Shown: positions 8,673-16,250, numbered from the stretch's first letter. The stretch: 64,000 nucleotides of DNA from Candidatus Nitrosotenuis cloacae (GCF_026768455.1 NZ_JAPPVQ010000005.1:1-64000), one strand, 5' to 3'. Notes: generated from the sequence alone by a model not told the origin. Numbers and translations: made by a program.

Positions 8673-9938
8673 CTAGATCAAGCTTGCTCCAAGATAACGT
8701 TGCAACGGCTTTGGCACCTCTACGTGGCCGTCCCTTGTCTGAAAGTTCTCCATAATTGCCACAAGCGTCCTAGTGGTTGCCACAAGCGTGCTGTTCAACG
8801 AGTGCAGATACTGCGTCTGCTCGTTGGTCTTGTCGCGGAATCGTATCTTTAGGCGCCTTGTCTGAAAGTCAAGGCAGTTTGAACATGACACCACCTCTCG
8901 GTACGCGTTCTGGCCTGCCATCCACGCCTCCATATCGTATGTTTTTGCAGACACCTTGCCAAGGTCCCCGCTTGAAAGCAGCATGACTCTGTACGGGATG
9001 CCTAGATTTTGGTAAAACTCTTCTGCAACTGCGATCATCTTTTCGTGCTCCTTCCACGACTCTTCCGGTCTTGCAAATACGTACTGCTCTACCTTTTCAA
9101 ACTGGTGAACTCTGAATATCCCCTTCTGGTCGCGGCCGTGTGCCCCTGCCTCCTTTCTAAAGCACGGGCTGACGCCTGCATATCGTATGGGCAGGTCCTT
9201 TCCGTCAAGTATCTCGTCTGAGTGCATTGCCGCAATGGAGTGCTCTGACGTACCAATCAAAAACAGGTCCTCGTCCTGCACCTTGTATATCACATCTTCA
9301 AAGTCCTGCGCAATCACCGCCCCCTCCATGGAGTTTTTGTTTATCATGTATGGCGGCTGGATAAGCGTGTATTTTTTTTCGTCAAGAAAGTCAAGGGCAT
9401 AGTGAATCAGCGCCTGGTTCAGCTTGACTAGCGACTTTTTCAGATAGTAGAATCTTGCGCCTGCCGTCTTTGCGGCTCGCTCCAAGTCGACTAGGCCCAA
9501 CTCAGACGAAATGTCGATGTGGTCTTTTACCTTAAAGTCAAAGCTTGGCACGCTGCCCCACTTTCGTACCTCGCGGTTTGCGCTTTCATCGGGGCCTATT
9601 GGAACGGAGTCGTGAACTAAATTTGGAATTGTAAGCGCAAGTCTGGAATAATCTGCATCCACTTTGAGCTGCTCTGCCTCAAGCAACTGCAGTTCTTGGG
9701 ACACCGACTGCATCTGCGAGATTGCGTCTGTGGCGTCCTGGCCCGTCTTTTTCTTACTTGCAATCTCGACTGCAACGGTGTTCTTCTTTTTTCGCAGCTC
9801 GTCCGTCTTTGTCATGAGGTCGCGCCTGCGCAAGTCCAGGCTTATCATGGAGTCAAGGTCAAAGTCAACATTTCTGTCCCTGAGCATCCTGCGAATGAGA
9901 TCGGGCTTTTCCCTGAGGATCTTTGGATCCAGCATCAC
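8673..9938 (-). CDS. serS: Seryl-tRNA synthetase
   Basis: A 421-residue class II aminoacyl-tRNA synthetase of the common (non-methanogen) type. The N-terminal helical hairpin (about residues 30-110, rich in K/E/Q) is the tRNA-binding arm. The catalytic core shows GTSEHSIAAM (TxE substrate loop), motif 2 FRKEAGAHGRDQKGIFRVHQF and motif 3 with NSTLVATTRTLVAIMENFQ. Length matches the family. The gene's start overlaps the Pcc1 stop by 4 bp (ATGA type), so it is translated from the same transcript. Confidence 0.96.
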   Translation of the reverse strand: MMLDPKILREKPDLIRRMLRDRNVDFDLDSMISLDLRRRDLMTKTDELRKKKNTVAVEIASKKKTGQDATDAISQMQSVSQELQLLEAEQLKVDADYSRLALTIPNLVHDSVPIGPDESANREVRKWGSVPSFDFKVKDHIDISSELGLVDLERAAKTAGARFYYLKKSLVKLNQALIHYALDFLDEKKYTLIQPPYMINKNSMEGAVIAQDFEDVIYKVQDEDLFLIGTSEHSIAAMHSDEILDGKDLPIRYAGVSPCFRKEAGAHGRDQKGIFRVHQFEKVEQYVFARPEESWKEHEKMIAVAEEFYQNLGIPYRVMLLSSGDLGKVSAKTYDMEAWMAGQNAYREVVSCSNCLDFQTRRLKIRFRDKTNEQTQYLHSLNSTLVATTRTLVAIMENFQTRDGHVEVPKPLQRYLGASLI

Positions 9939-10171
9939 TCTATCACCTTGAGTGCCATCTGGACATGGGCCAAAACCTCGTCGATTGTAGCTGTCATCTT
10001 TTTCATGTTGCCTGTACTGTGGAAGTTAAAGACAAGCGCATTATCAAGATTTTCCATGCTCATCTGCAGTCCGTCCGGAAAGTTGACGTTGTCCGGCTCG
10101 AGCGCACGTCGTATGGCATCTGCCTTTTTGCCGGAGATGCCGCTAACTGTTATTTTGATTTTGGATTCCAT
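9935..10171 (-). CDS. pcc1: KEOPS complex subunit Pcc1
   Basis: A 78-residue protein with the Pcc1/CTAG fold pattern: MESKIKITVSGISGKKADAIRRALEPDN, then NLDNALVFNFHSTGNMKKMTATIDEVLAHVQMALKVI. Pcc1 is the dimerizing scaffold of KEOPS, which makes N6-threonylcarbamoyladenosine at A37 of ANN-decoding tRNAs. It overlaps the RecJ-like gene (10143-10171) and is coupled to serS. Another KEOPS component, Cgi121, is encoded at 57030 as a fusion. Confidence 0.85.
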   Translation of the reverse strand: MESKIKITVSGISGKKADAIRRALEPDNVNFPDGLQMSMENLDNALVFNFHSTGNMKKMTATIDEVLAHVQMALKVIE

Positions 10172-11561
10172 TTACGCTGTCTTCCAAAAAGTCTAGAAAT
10201 CCGTCAAGCTTGTCCTTTGTGATCCTTGCGCCAGCTGCCGCATCGTGGCCGCCGCCGATTCCGTTGAACTTTTCTGCGCCTGTCTTCATCAGCACGCTTA
10301 GGTTTACATCCGTCTTGCAGCCGATGGACTTTCTGGACGAGAACTTGACCGTGTTCTCCTCGCCGTCCGTCCTCAGTATGATTATCTTGCCTGCGTTCTT
10401 TGGCGAGCCTGCAAGAAGTGACGAGATGGTGCCAGTCATTGTCTCGGGGATGACTCCCTCACCGTTCACCATGACGCAGCTTGTGGTGCCGTTGATGCGC
10501 CACCTCTCGTTTGTCAAAATGTTCATGTACTCTCTGATCATCTTTCTGTATTCCACCAGTATGTTTTCTCCCTCCTGTAGCATCCTGTTTCTGTCCCCCA
10601 TGCAGATTGCCATTCCGACTCCGGCCCTGCCGATCCTTCCGCAGGAGTTGAGCATGGTGGAGAACTCTCGCGCGTCGCGCAAAAAGCTGCGCCTCTCCTC
10701 GCTTGGGAACGTGTAGGTGTGCCCGATTAGTTCATCCATGATCTGGGTCGCGTTCTGCGAGCTTGCAAATTTTGTAATTGCCTCGATGAGCACGCGCTTT
10801 TCGTCGTCGGTAAGATCCGATGGAGTCCTGAATCTGCCGCCGTCCTTTAGGCTGATTCCTGCCGACTTGAAGAGCGAAAAGCAAGAGTCGCGGCTCCATG
10901 TCAGCCCCTCGATGAACGGCTGCGACGTGAATGCAAGCGCGTCTACAAGCTGGCGCGTCTCGCGGCCCACCAGCAGTAGGTCCATGTCTATCTGCAGCCT
11001 CCCTCCAGACTTTGCCTCCTCGACTATCTCTGCGTTTTTTCCTGTGAATGACTTTTTCTCACCCTGGTCCTGTCTGTCGCCTAGTGCTGAGACGACGGCT
11101 ATTGGTGCAAGGTCCGTGTTGTGTCTGTCAAGTGCCTTTGACGCAAAATATGCCATGCCGCCTGCGCAGATCTCGGTACCTCCATTGATGCCGTACTTCC
11201 AGGCGTTTATCACCCTGTCATTATCATGCTCTTCGTCTGGTATCTCGTGATGGTCCAAGACAAGCCATTGCTCGCCTAGCGCCTCGTCAAGCTGTCTTGC
11301 AAATCCGCCGCCAAGATCCGTTACTATGTGAAAGTCGCGCGAGTCCTGCTGCATGTTTTTGATGACAGATCCGTTCATCTCCTTGACCGTCCTTGCAGTC
11401 ACCTTTGCGCCTGCCCGAATCAGGGCCTTTGTGATTATGCTGCCAGACGTTATGCCGTCGCAGTCGATGTGGGTTGTAATGGAAATGTCCTTTCCTGCCT
11501 TGATTGCGTCTGTTATGCGATCTGAAAAATTTGATAATGCTTCGTTAAGATTTTTTACCAT
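10143..11561 (-). CDS. RecJ-like DHH/DHHA1 phosphoesterase
   Basis: A 472-residue single-strand nuclease-type protein. DHH-domain motifs are THIDCDGITSGS, VTDLGGGF and LDHHEIPDEEHDND. The C-terminal DHHA1 motif is GIGGGHDAAAGARI. Archaeal relatives (RecJ1/GAN) associate with GINS and the replicative CMG complex or act in RNA decay. All metal-ligand motifs look intact, so it is probably an active nuclease. Its ATG overlaps the stop of rps15 by one base. The rps15-recJ-pcc1 order is widely conserved in archaea. Confidence 0.88.
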   Translation of the reverse strand: MVKNLNEALSNFSDRITDAIKAGKDISITTHIDCDGITSGSIITKALIRAGAKVTARTVKEMNGSVIKNMQQDSRDFHIVTDLGGGFARQLDEALGEQWLVLDHHEIPDEEHDNDRVINAWKYGINGGTEICAGGMAYFASKALDRHNTDLAPIAVVSALGDRQDQGEKKSFTGKNAEIVEEAKSGGRLQIDMDLLLVGRETRQLVDALAFTSQPFIEGLTWSRDSCFSLFKSAGISLKDGGRFRTPSDLTDDEKRVLIEAITKFASSQNATQIMDELIGHTYTFPSEERRSFLRDAREFSTMLNSCGRIGRAGVGMAICMGDRNRMLQEGENILVEYRKMIREYMNILTNERWRINGTTSCVMVNGEGVIPETMTGTISSLLAGSPKNAGKIIILRTDGEENTVKFSSRKSIGCKTDVNLSVLMKTGAEKFNGIGGGHDAAAGARITKDKLDGFLDFLEDSVNGIQNQNNS

Positions 11562-12007
11562 TACTCAAGCTGGGCAACGACTGATTTATACTTCCAGTTT
11601 TGCGGAAGCGCGCCGATTCTCTTGTAGTATGTTGAAATCCTGTGGACCTTTGCCTCTACCAGTTCGAGCGATCTTACGTTTCTCTTGTCAGAGTTGTTGC
11701 TTCTGAGGTGTCTTTGCAGGTTTACTGCCTTTTTGACTATGTTGTTTAGGTCCTCTGGGATGTCCGGCTTGATTCCGTTGTCGTCGAGGATCTTTTTGAT
11801 GGACTTTTTTACGATCGGCTTTACTAGGGGCACTGCGTGCTGGTCTCTCATCTTGATGCCGATCTGGCTCATTGGGACTCCGTCCTTGCCATACTTTACG
11901 ACCAGCTCCTCTATCTCCTTTGGATTTGATATCCATGAAGGGGTTCGTTGCGTGATCGGCCTAGTCGAGTGCGACTGACCGTGTCTGTGTGTATGTACAC
12001 GTCCCAT
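11561..12007 (-). CDS. rps15: Small-subunit ribosomal protein S15 (uS15)
   Basis: A 148-residue archaeal-type S15 with the N-terminal extension MGRVHTHRHGQSHSTRP and PSWISNPKEIEELVVKYGKDG, then the four-helix S15 domain (VNLQRHLRSNNSDKRNVRSLELVEAKVHRISTYYK split by loops). It binds the 16S rRNA three-way junction. It is the first gene of an operon continuing into the DHH phosphoesterase, pcc1 and serS, each overlapping the next. The amo-linked gene at 12121 is divergent to it. Confidence 0.95.
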   Translation of the reverse strand: MGRVHTHRHGQSHSTRPITQRTPSWISNPKEIEELVVKYGKDGVPMSQIGIKMRDQHAVPLVKPIVKKSIKKILDDNGIKPDIPEDLNNIVKKAVNLQRHLRSNNSDKRNVRSLELVEAKVHRISTYYKRIGALPQNWKYKSVVAQLE

Positions 12008-12078
12008 GGCTGGGGTGATCTTGGTTCAAACATAAACGTTGCCCCGAAATAATTCCCAAATCTGCACATTAGAAAAAA

Positions 12079-12088
12079 GTTAAATAGA
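12079..12088 (+). promoter_or_regulatory. TATA-like box of the 12121 gene
   Basis: GTTAAATAGA lies about 38 bp before the ATG at 12121. The predicted transcript would start near 12110 and have a leader of about ten bases, unlike the leaderless amo genes. Inferred from position and composition only. Confidence 0.55.
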
Positions 12089-12120
12089 AACCATGGCTCC
12101 CATGAAAACAGGTAAACACT

Positions 12121-12450
12121 ATGAATCGAGCATTATTTGGAGCAGCAATACTTGCAGTTGCCTTCATTTCAGTAGGAATGATGACAGAGCAAGCATTTGC
12201 CCAATACATGGGTAACGTTGATCAGTCAGGTAAAACTGGCAAGAACACCCTAGAGGAGACACTCAAACTCCAGAGAGAGCGAGTTGAATCCGCACAGGAC
12301 AACCCATCGACAGGTTCTGGTACTCCATATCTGGCAGCAGACGGTGTGTTAGGCGCTTCTGCAATCTCAGCAGCCGTCTTTGGTGGAATCGCAGCAGCGT
12401 TCTTCATCAGAGGTCGTTCTGGCAGGTATGCAGCACAAGGACGAGGATAA
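12121..12450 (+). CDS. Small secreted/membrane protein next to the amo locus, candidate AmoY/AmoZ-type AMO subunit
   Basis: A 109-residue protein with an N-terminal signal peptide ending at AFA (about residue 27). A charged extracytoplasmic segment follows (KNTLEETLKLQRERVESAQD), then a C-terminal transmembrane helix (about 80-101) and a basic tail RGRSGRYAAQGRG. It lies with a second one-helix protein beside amoB. Established work on Nitrososphaera viennensis defined extra AMO subunits AmoY and AmoZ and noted that they are genetically linked to amo in streamlined genomes. Position, size and topology fit, but I cannot align it from memory, so which of the two it is remains undecided. Confidence 0.7.
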   Translation: MNRALFGAAILAVAFISVGMMTEQAFAQYMGNVDQSGKTGKNTLEETLKLQRERVESAQDNPSTGSGTPYLAADGVLGASAISAAVFGGIAAAFFIRGRSGRYAAQGRG

Positions 12451-12530
12451 ACAACCTCTCTTTTTCCATTTTATTGATTTCCTTCCTAGGTGACTTTGCG
12501 ATCTTTGCCGAATCCGCTTTTTAGAGAAAT

Positions 12531-12539
12531 GTATATATC
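12531..12539 (+). promoter_or_regulatory. TATA box of the 12564 gene
   Basis: GTATATATC is centred about 29 bp before the ATG at 12564, giving an essentially leaderless mRNA. The upstream gene ends in a T-rich stretch near 12460-12475, so this gene is separately transcribed. Confidence 0.65.
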
Positions 12540-12563
12540 GCACATAATTAGGTTAGTAATTCA

Positions 12564-12833
12564 ATGACTCCATTACTCGGTACAGTGTTTAGTATTCTGT
12601 CTACCGTATTTGGACAACTAGGACCAAACTATGATCCATTGTTCTATGATGTCATGGTATACATCTTTGGAACAATGATGTTTACGATTTTCCTTCTAGG
12701 AATCATAGCATATTGGCTTAGAGTTCACGGATGGTCCTACAAAGACAACCGTGAAAGATGGGTTGACGAATTAGACAGACACTTCGAGAGAGAAGGTATC
12801 GGCCTGATACCAGACAACGGTAAATACTGGTAA
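12564..12833 (+). CDS. One-helix membrane protein next to the amo locus, candidate AmoY/AmoZ-type AMO subunit
   Basis: An 89-residue protein: a hydrophobic N-terminal stretch, a strong transmembrane helix (about residues 32-52, VYIFGTMMFTIFLLGIIAYW) and a charged, aromatic C-terminal domain ending GLIPDNGKYW. Codon use and a strong own TATA box resemble the amo genes, suggesting high expression. By location and size it is, with the 12121 product, a candidate for the AmoY/AmoZ accessory subunits reported in Nitrososphaera viennensis. A T-rich terminator-like stretch follows the stop (12837-12865). Confidence 0.72.
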   Translation: MTPLLGTVFSILSTVFGQLGPNYDPLFYDVMVYIFGTMMFTIFLLGIIAYWLRVHGWSYKDNRERWVDELDRHFEREGIGLIPDNGKYW

Positions 12834-12932
12834 CTCTCTTTTTTCATTCTTTTTAGTTTTATTTTGATTCTGTATTCCCACGACTATGCATTTTTTGCCA
12901 AAGTCCGCATGTACCTGATTTGCTAAAACGGC

Positions 12933-13451
12933 CTATTTGGGAGGTGCAAAGTCATGTTCTTGGGACTCATCATACGACTTTGTTATGAACTCGGCCCTGT
13001 AGTGGCTTCCATCAACTAGGGGCGTTTTGATAAAGTCAGGCGACTCTACTCCGTTTACGAATATCTTTGATCTTTCCTCCTGCATCTCTCTTAGTGGAAA
13101 GTCCCACATCCACAGAAAGTGCCCTATCTCAAACGGGTACTTGTCTGTCCATGCCGCATGGATGACGCCGTCGTCGGTTGTAGTATAGACGGACCTCTGG
13201 CAGCCGTTTTCAAAGCCGACGTTTGCAGGTATTGGCGCCCTTTCCTTGTCTACGTAGACTTCGAGCGTTGCGCTCACCCGGTATGTTACATCCTTGTCAT
13301 TTATGCAGACTTTGAGCGGATCATTTTGGCCAAGCAGAATCCATAGGCTGGACATGCCTGCTGCGACGCCTATTCCTACCGCGGCAGTTATTGCAAGGTA
13401 CCTGAGCGTCGCCTTTCGCTTTCTTGGGTCGCCCATTCCAGGCCAGATCAT
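12933..13451 (-). CDS. Membrane-anchored extracytoplasmic protein downstream of amoB
   Basis: A 172-residue protein with a short basic N-terminus (DPRKRKATLRY), one transmembrane helix (about residues 18-40) and a beta-rich outer domain with two cysteines (KVCINDKDVTY and FENGCQRSVY) that could form a disulfide. No family was recognised. It lies 73 bp downstream of amoB on the same strand, between amoB and the two small AMO-linked genes. Co-location suggests a link to AMO assembly or the periplasmic-type space, but that is inference. Confidence 0.75.
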   Translation of the reverse strand: MIWPGMGDPRKRKATLRYLAITAAVGIGVAAGMSSLWILLGQNDPLKVCINDKDVTYRVSATLEVYVDKERAPIPANVGFENGCQRSVYTTTDDGVIHAAWTDKYPFEIGHFLWMWDFPLREMQEERSKIFVNGVESPDFIKTPLVDGSHYRAEFITKSYDESQEHDFAPPK

Positions 13452-13524
13452 GGCAGGACTCGGTCAAAATGACATAAAGTCGTTTCTAAACGTGAATAAT
13501 AAAATGAAAAGAGAGGATGTTGGT

Positions 13525-14091
13525 TTAGATTACTTGCCAGGGGCGAGTTGCAAACGTGATCACGTAGCCAACTGCAATGATTATTGATTGGTACATGATG
13601 TTTGTGTACGGAATTGGTTTGAGTATTGGTTCGCCTGAAACTACTACTGTTTGTCCTGGGCCTAATCCTGGTCCAACTGATGCTACGTTAAGCTGTGTGT
13701 GTACGTGGTATACGCCTGGCTCTAGTGCCTTTGCTCTGATTTCGTAATCGATAACTGAGTTACCTGGAATTACGAAGACGTTTCCTGGTGGGCTTCTTGC
13801 TAGAATTTCCCATCTGTTACCTGCGTTGGTGGACTCTGAGAATATAGAGTTCCATCCTCTCAGGTCTCTTTCAACAAGACTTACGAACTTGCCGGATAGG
13901 ACTAGTTCCTCACCAGTGTTCAGTGATTGTCTGTTAAAGGTCTCGTCTTCGATCTTTACGAAACGACTTTGGAGCTGTGCCTGTACACCGTGTGCTTCTG
14001 CAGTTTGAACCATTTGGGCCAAGCTTGGGCCTAATGTTCCAAGTGCCAAAACCACACTCAGCGCTACTACGAATATTTTCTTGTCGACCAT
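13525..14091 (-). CDS. amoB: Ammonia monooxygenase subunit B (archaeal AmoB)
   Basis: A 188-residue archaeal AmoB, much shorter than bacterial AmoB/PmoB. A signal peptide ends at AEA, so the mature protein would start at His34 (HGVQAQLQSRF). A later H-x-H occurs in GVYHVHTQLN (His129, His131). Together these match the three-histidine copper-B site of particulate methane monooxygenase, with the mature N-terminal His as ligand. One transmembrane helix lies near the C-terminus (about 165-183); the second cupredoxin domain of the bacterial protein is absent. It is divergent from amoC. Family identity is secure; the copper-ligand assignment follows the pMMO model. Confidence 0.97.
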   Translation of the reverse strand: MVDKKIFVVALSVVLALGTLGPSLAQMVQTAEAHGVQAQLQSRFVKIEDETFNRQSLNTGEELVLSGKFVSLVERDLRGWNSIFSESTNAGNRWEILARSPPGNVFVIPGNSVIDYEIRAKALEPGVYHVHTQLNVASVGPGLGPGQTVVVSGEPILKPIPYTNIMYQSIIIAVGYVITFATRPWQVI

Positions 14092-14129
14092 AGTTATCCC
14101 TTTAATTAATCAAAAACTAAACATAGAAC

Positions 14130-14140
14130 GATATATGTTT
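14130..14140 (-). promoter_or_regulatory. amoB TATA box
   Basis: On the reverse strand ACATATATCG is centred about 43 bp before the amoB ATG. Transcription would start near 14107, leaving a leader of about 16 nt containing AAAGGGAT, a possible weak ribosome-binding site. This differs from the leaderless amoC, amoX and amoA. Confidence 0.6.
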
Positions 14141-14197
14141 TACCTTGCAAACCGTGTCTTTAAGTGTGAAATTTGTTACCGATCATTGATCTATCAG

Positions 14198-14218
14198 TTG
14201 AACATCAATGTTGAACAT
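14198..14218 (+). promoter_or_regulatory. Possible operator between amoB and amoC: direct repeat TTGAACAT
   Basis: TTGAACAT occurs at 14198-14205 and again at 14211-14218. The middle also reads AACAT-ca-ATGTT, an interrupted inverted repeat. It lies in the 282-bp divergent amoB/amoC region, away from both TATA boxes, where a shared regulator could act. The rest of the region is AT-rich with no other strong element seen. Purely pattern-based. Confidence 0.35.
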
Positions 14219-14342
14219 ATGGTCCCTCAAATTTTGGGTATATGAGAATTACTCATAACAGATTATTGTTGTTGTATAATTGGTCTTTTTGGAATGATTT
14301 TTTGTAATAATTTCAAGAAATTTGGCGTATTGTGAACTCATG

Positions 14343-14351
14343 CTTTATATT
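14343..14351 (+). promoter_or_regulatory. amoC TATA box
   Basis: CTTTATATT is centred about 27 bp before the ATG at 14374, predicting a leaderless mRNA. This supports starting AmoC at MAQMPALIPK rather than at the upstream in-frame codon at 14332. Confidence 0.7.
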
Positions 14352-14373
14352 GCAAAATTATGTACTGTCGTAC

Positions 14374-14937
14374 ATGGCACAGATGCCGGCATTAATCCCA
14401 AAAGAAGTTGAGATCCAGAGACTAAAGAAGATCTGGCTCATCGTAATCGCAATGGGATCAACTGCAGCATCAGTGGAAGTAGACAACTTTGTAGATGGCT
14501 CTCTACATCAAACATCTATCAGAGATTCTGCATTCACTCCAGCACACTGGTGGTTGTACTCACACTTTGTAGCACTACCACTAGGTTGGGGAGCAGCAGC
14601 AATCTACGATAGAAAAGTACCAATTCTCAGAGGACCAAACAACTCCATGAACACCGGCTTGAAGATGACCATCCTTGGTTACCTTGCAACCATGTTTACA
14701 ATCGGAGTCAATGAGATGTGGCACTTCTGGTTTGTAGAGGAGATCTTCGCAGTTCCAAACCACTGGATGTTCAATATGGGCGTAGTCGTGGCCTTCATGG
14801 GCGCTCTAGCATATGTAGTTAGAGTATACGCACGACTGGTCGAACTAGGTGCAGAAACACCAGGTGAGAACCCATATGTCGCAGAAATGTACAAGATGGC
14901 CCTAGAAGGCAAATTGTACAGCAGATCCATCCCATAA
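14374..14937 (+). CDS. amoC: Ammonia monooxygenase subunit C (archaeal AmoC)
   Basis: A 187-residue polytopic protein (about five or six helices) starting MAQMPALIPKEVEIQRLKKI, clearly archaeal AmoC. An N-x3-H-x12-H set (Asn113, His117, His130 in GVNEMWHFWF...VPNHW) has the spacing of the D-x3-H-x12-H copper-C site of pMMO, with Asn where pMMO has Asp. Additional polar residues in DSAFTPAHWWLYSHF could also bind metal. The start at 14374 is fixed by the TATA position. T-rich runs follow the stop (14949-14970). Confidence 0.97.
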   Translation: MAQMPALIPKEVEIQRLKKIWLIVIAMGSTAASVEVDNFVDGSLHQTSIRDSAFTPAHWWLYSHFVALPLGWGAAAIYDRKVPILRGPNNSMNTGLKMTILGYLATMFTIGVNEMWHFWFVEEIFAVPNHWMFNMGVVVAFMGALAYVVRVYARLVELGAETPGENPYVAEMYKMALEGKLYSRSIP

Positions 14938-14947
14938 GCGCAAAACG

Positions 14948-14972
14948 CTTTTTTCTTATTTTTCATTTTTAA
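14948..14972 (+). terminator. T-rich terminator after amoC
   Basis: Clusters of T (TTTTTT, TTATTTTT, TTTTT) follow the amoC stop, the usual archaeal termination signal. With amoX having its own TATA box downstream, this supports separate amoC and amoX transcripts, though read-through is possible. Confidence 0.5.
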
Positions 14973-15008
14973 CCCCTAGATCGGGCTGGGCTAGGGTTTT
15001 AAGAAAGA

Positions 15009-15017
15009 CTTAAAAGG
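15009..15017 (+). promoter_or_regulatory. amoX TATA-like box
   Basis: CTTAAAAGG is centred about 27 bp before the amoX ATG at 15040, consistent with a leaderless transcript. Confidence 0.55.
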
Positions 15018-15039
15018 ATTCTATCGATTACTAAACCAA

Positions 15040-15399
15040 ATGACTCTACCAAAAGGATTCGGCTCAGGTGGCGGAGGCGCAACCAGTGCTGATGTAGAGA
15101 AGATGATTGGTCGTCGTGTTGAAAACATGACTGGCATAATCACCCTATCATACATCGCTGCATGGCTAGCAACATTTGGTGGTACAGCTGCTGGATACTT
15201 CTATTATCCATGGGCTTATCCAACACCAAGCGGTCACTATGCCTTTATCGTCCTGACAATCGTTGAAGCAATTGGCTATCTCTTCTGTGTCAAAGTAATG
15301 GAAGAAGGTACCAAGAAGAAGAGCAACGCTATCGTGGGTGCAACACTAGGTGCAACCGCTGTCGGAACAGTCTTGATATCTCTATTCGTAGGCGTCTAG
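15040..15399 (+). CDS. amoX: AMO subunit AmoX
   Basis: A 119-residue protein specific to ammonia-oxidizing archaea. A glycine-rich cytosolic N-terminus (GFGSGGGGATS) is followed by about three transmembrane helices (TLSYIAAWLATFGGTAAG, HYAFIVLTIVEAIGYLF, AIVGATLGATAVGTVLISLF). It lies between amoC and amoA, the invariant archaeal position. AmoX has been shown in Nitrososphaera viennensis to belong to the AMO complex. It has no metal-binding motif, so a structural role is likely. T-rich stretches follow the stop. Confidence 0.95.
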   Translation: MTLPKGFGSGGGGATSADVEKMIGRRVENMTGIITLSYIAAWLATFGGTAAGYFYYPWAYPTPSGHYAFIVLTIVEAIGYLFCVKVMEEGTKKKSNAIVGATLGATAVGTVLISLFVGV

Positions 15400-15478
15400 A
15401 GAACGTTCCTGACTTTTTCTTATTTTTAATTTGATTTTGTGCTGTGCTGATCCCGCCGATCTTCATAATCGTCTAAAA

Positions 15479-15487
15479 TTTTATATA
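15479..15487 (+). promoter_or_regulatory. amoA TATA box
   Basis: TTTTATATA is centred about 28 bp before the amoA ATG at 15511, the strongest TATA match in the cluster and consistent with a highly expressed leaderless mRNA. Confidence 0.7.
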
Positions 15488-15510
15488 CTCATATCATCCG
15501 TACTGGTTTA

Positions 15511-16161
15511 ATGGTCTGGCTTAGACGATGTACTCACTACTTATTCATAGTAGTGGTTGCAGTCAACTCAACCCTGCTGACAATCAATGCAGGCGACTAC
15601 ATCTTCTACACTGACTGGGCCTGGACTTCATTTGTTGTGTTTTCAATATCACAAACACTGATGTTGGTAGTCGGCGCATGCTACTATCTCACATTCACTG
15701 GAGTACCAGGAACGGCAACGTATTACGCGTTGATCATGACAGTCTATACATGGATTGCCAAAGGTGCATGGTTTGCACTCGGATATCCATATGACTTCAT
15801 TGTCACACCAGTTTGGCTCCCATCAGCAATGCTGTTGGATCTGGCATACTGGGCTACAAAGAAGAACAAGCACTCACTGATTCTATTCGGTGGTGTGATG
15901 GCAGGACTATCTTTGCCATTGTTCAACATGGTCAACTTGATCACGGTTGCTGACCCATTAGAGACTGCATTCAAATATCCAAGACCAACTTTGCCACCAT
16001 ACATGACTCCAATCGAGCCCGCTGTAGGTAAATTCTATAACAGTCCGGTTGCACTCGGTGCAGGCGCAGGTGCTGTATTATCAGTCACCATGTGTGCCCT
16101 GGGATGCAAGCTAAACACATGGACGTATAGATGGATGGCAGCTTGGTCAAAGTGGGACTAA
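15511..16161 (+). CDS. amoA: Ammonia monooxygenase subunit A (archaeal AmoA)
   Basis: A 216-residue polytopic membrane protein with MVWLRRCTHYLFIVVVAVNS at the N-terminus and SKWD at the C-terminus, the standard archaeal AmoA length. The conserved stretches STLLTINAGDYIFYTDWAWT and GYPYDFIVTPVWLP are the regions used for archaeal amoA surveys. About six helices are visible. It forms the membrane core of AMO with AmoC; bacterial-type AmoA carries no established catalytic metal of its own. The gene ends 90 bp before an orphan DNA methylase. Confidence 0.98.
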   Translation: MVWLRRCTHYLFIVVVAVNSTLLTINAGDYIFYTDWAWTSFVVFSISQTLMLVVGACYYLTFTGVPGTATYYALIMTVYTWIAKGAWFALGYPYDFIVTPVWLPSAMLLDLAYWATKKNKHSLILFGGVMAGLSLPLFNMVNLITVADPLETAFKYPRPTLPPYMTPIEPAVGKFYNSPVALGAGAGAVLSVTMCALGCKLNTWTYRWMAAWSKWD

Positions 16162-16250
16162 AACCCTACACTCTTTTCCTTTATCTTTTCTAGCCCCTAC
16201 CGCAAGGTTTTGATCAAAAAATATTGCATATGTTGTGATCTTTTGTTGTC

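Noticed and set aside
10210-11250. Long plus-strand open frames opposite the RecJ-like gene
   Set aside because: These are antisense shadows caused by codon bias; they have no motifs and no promoters.
14332-14373. N-terminal extension of AmoC by 14 residues
   Set aside because: Archaeal AmoC starts MAQMPALIPK and the TATA box is located inside the extension.
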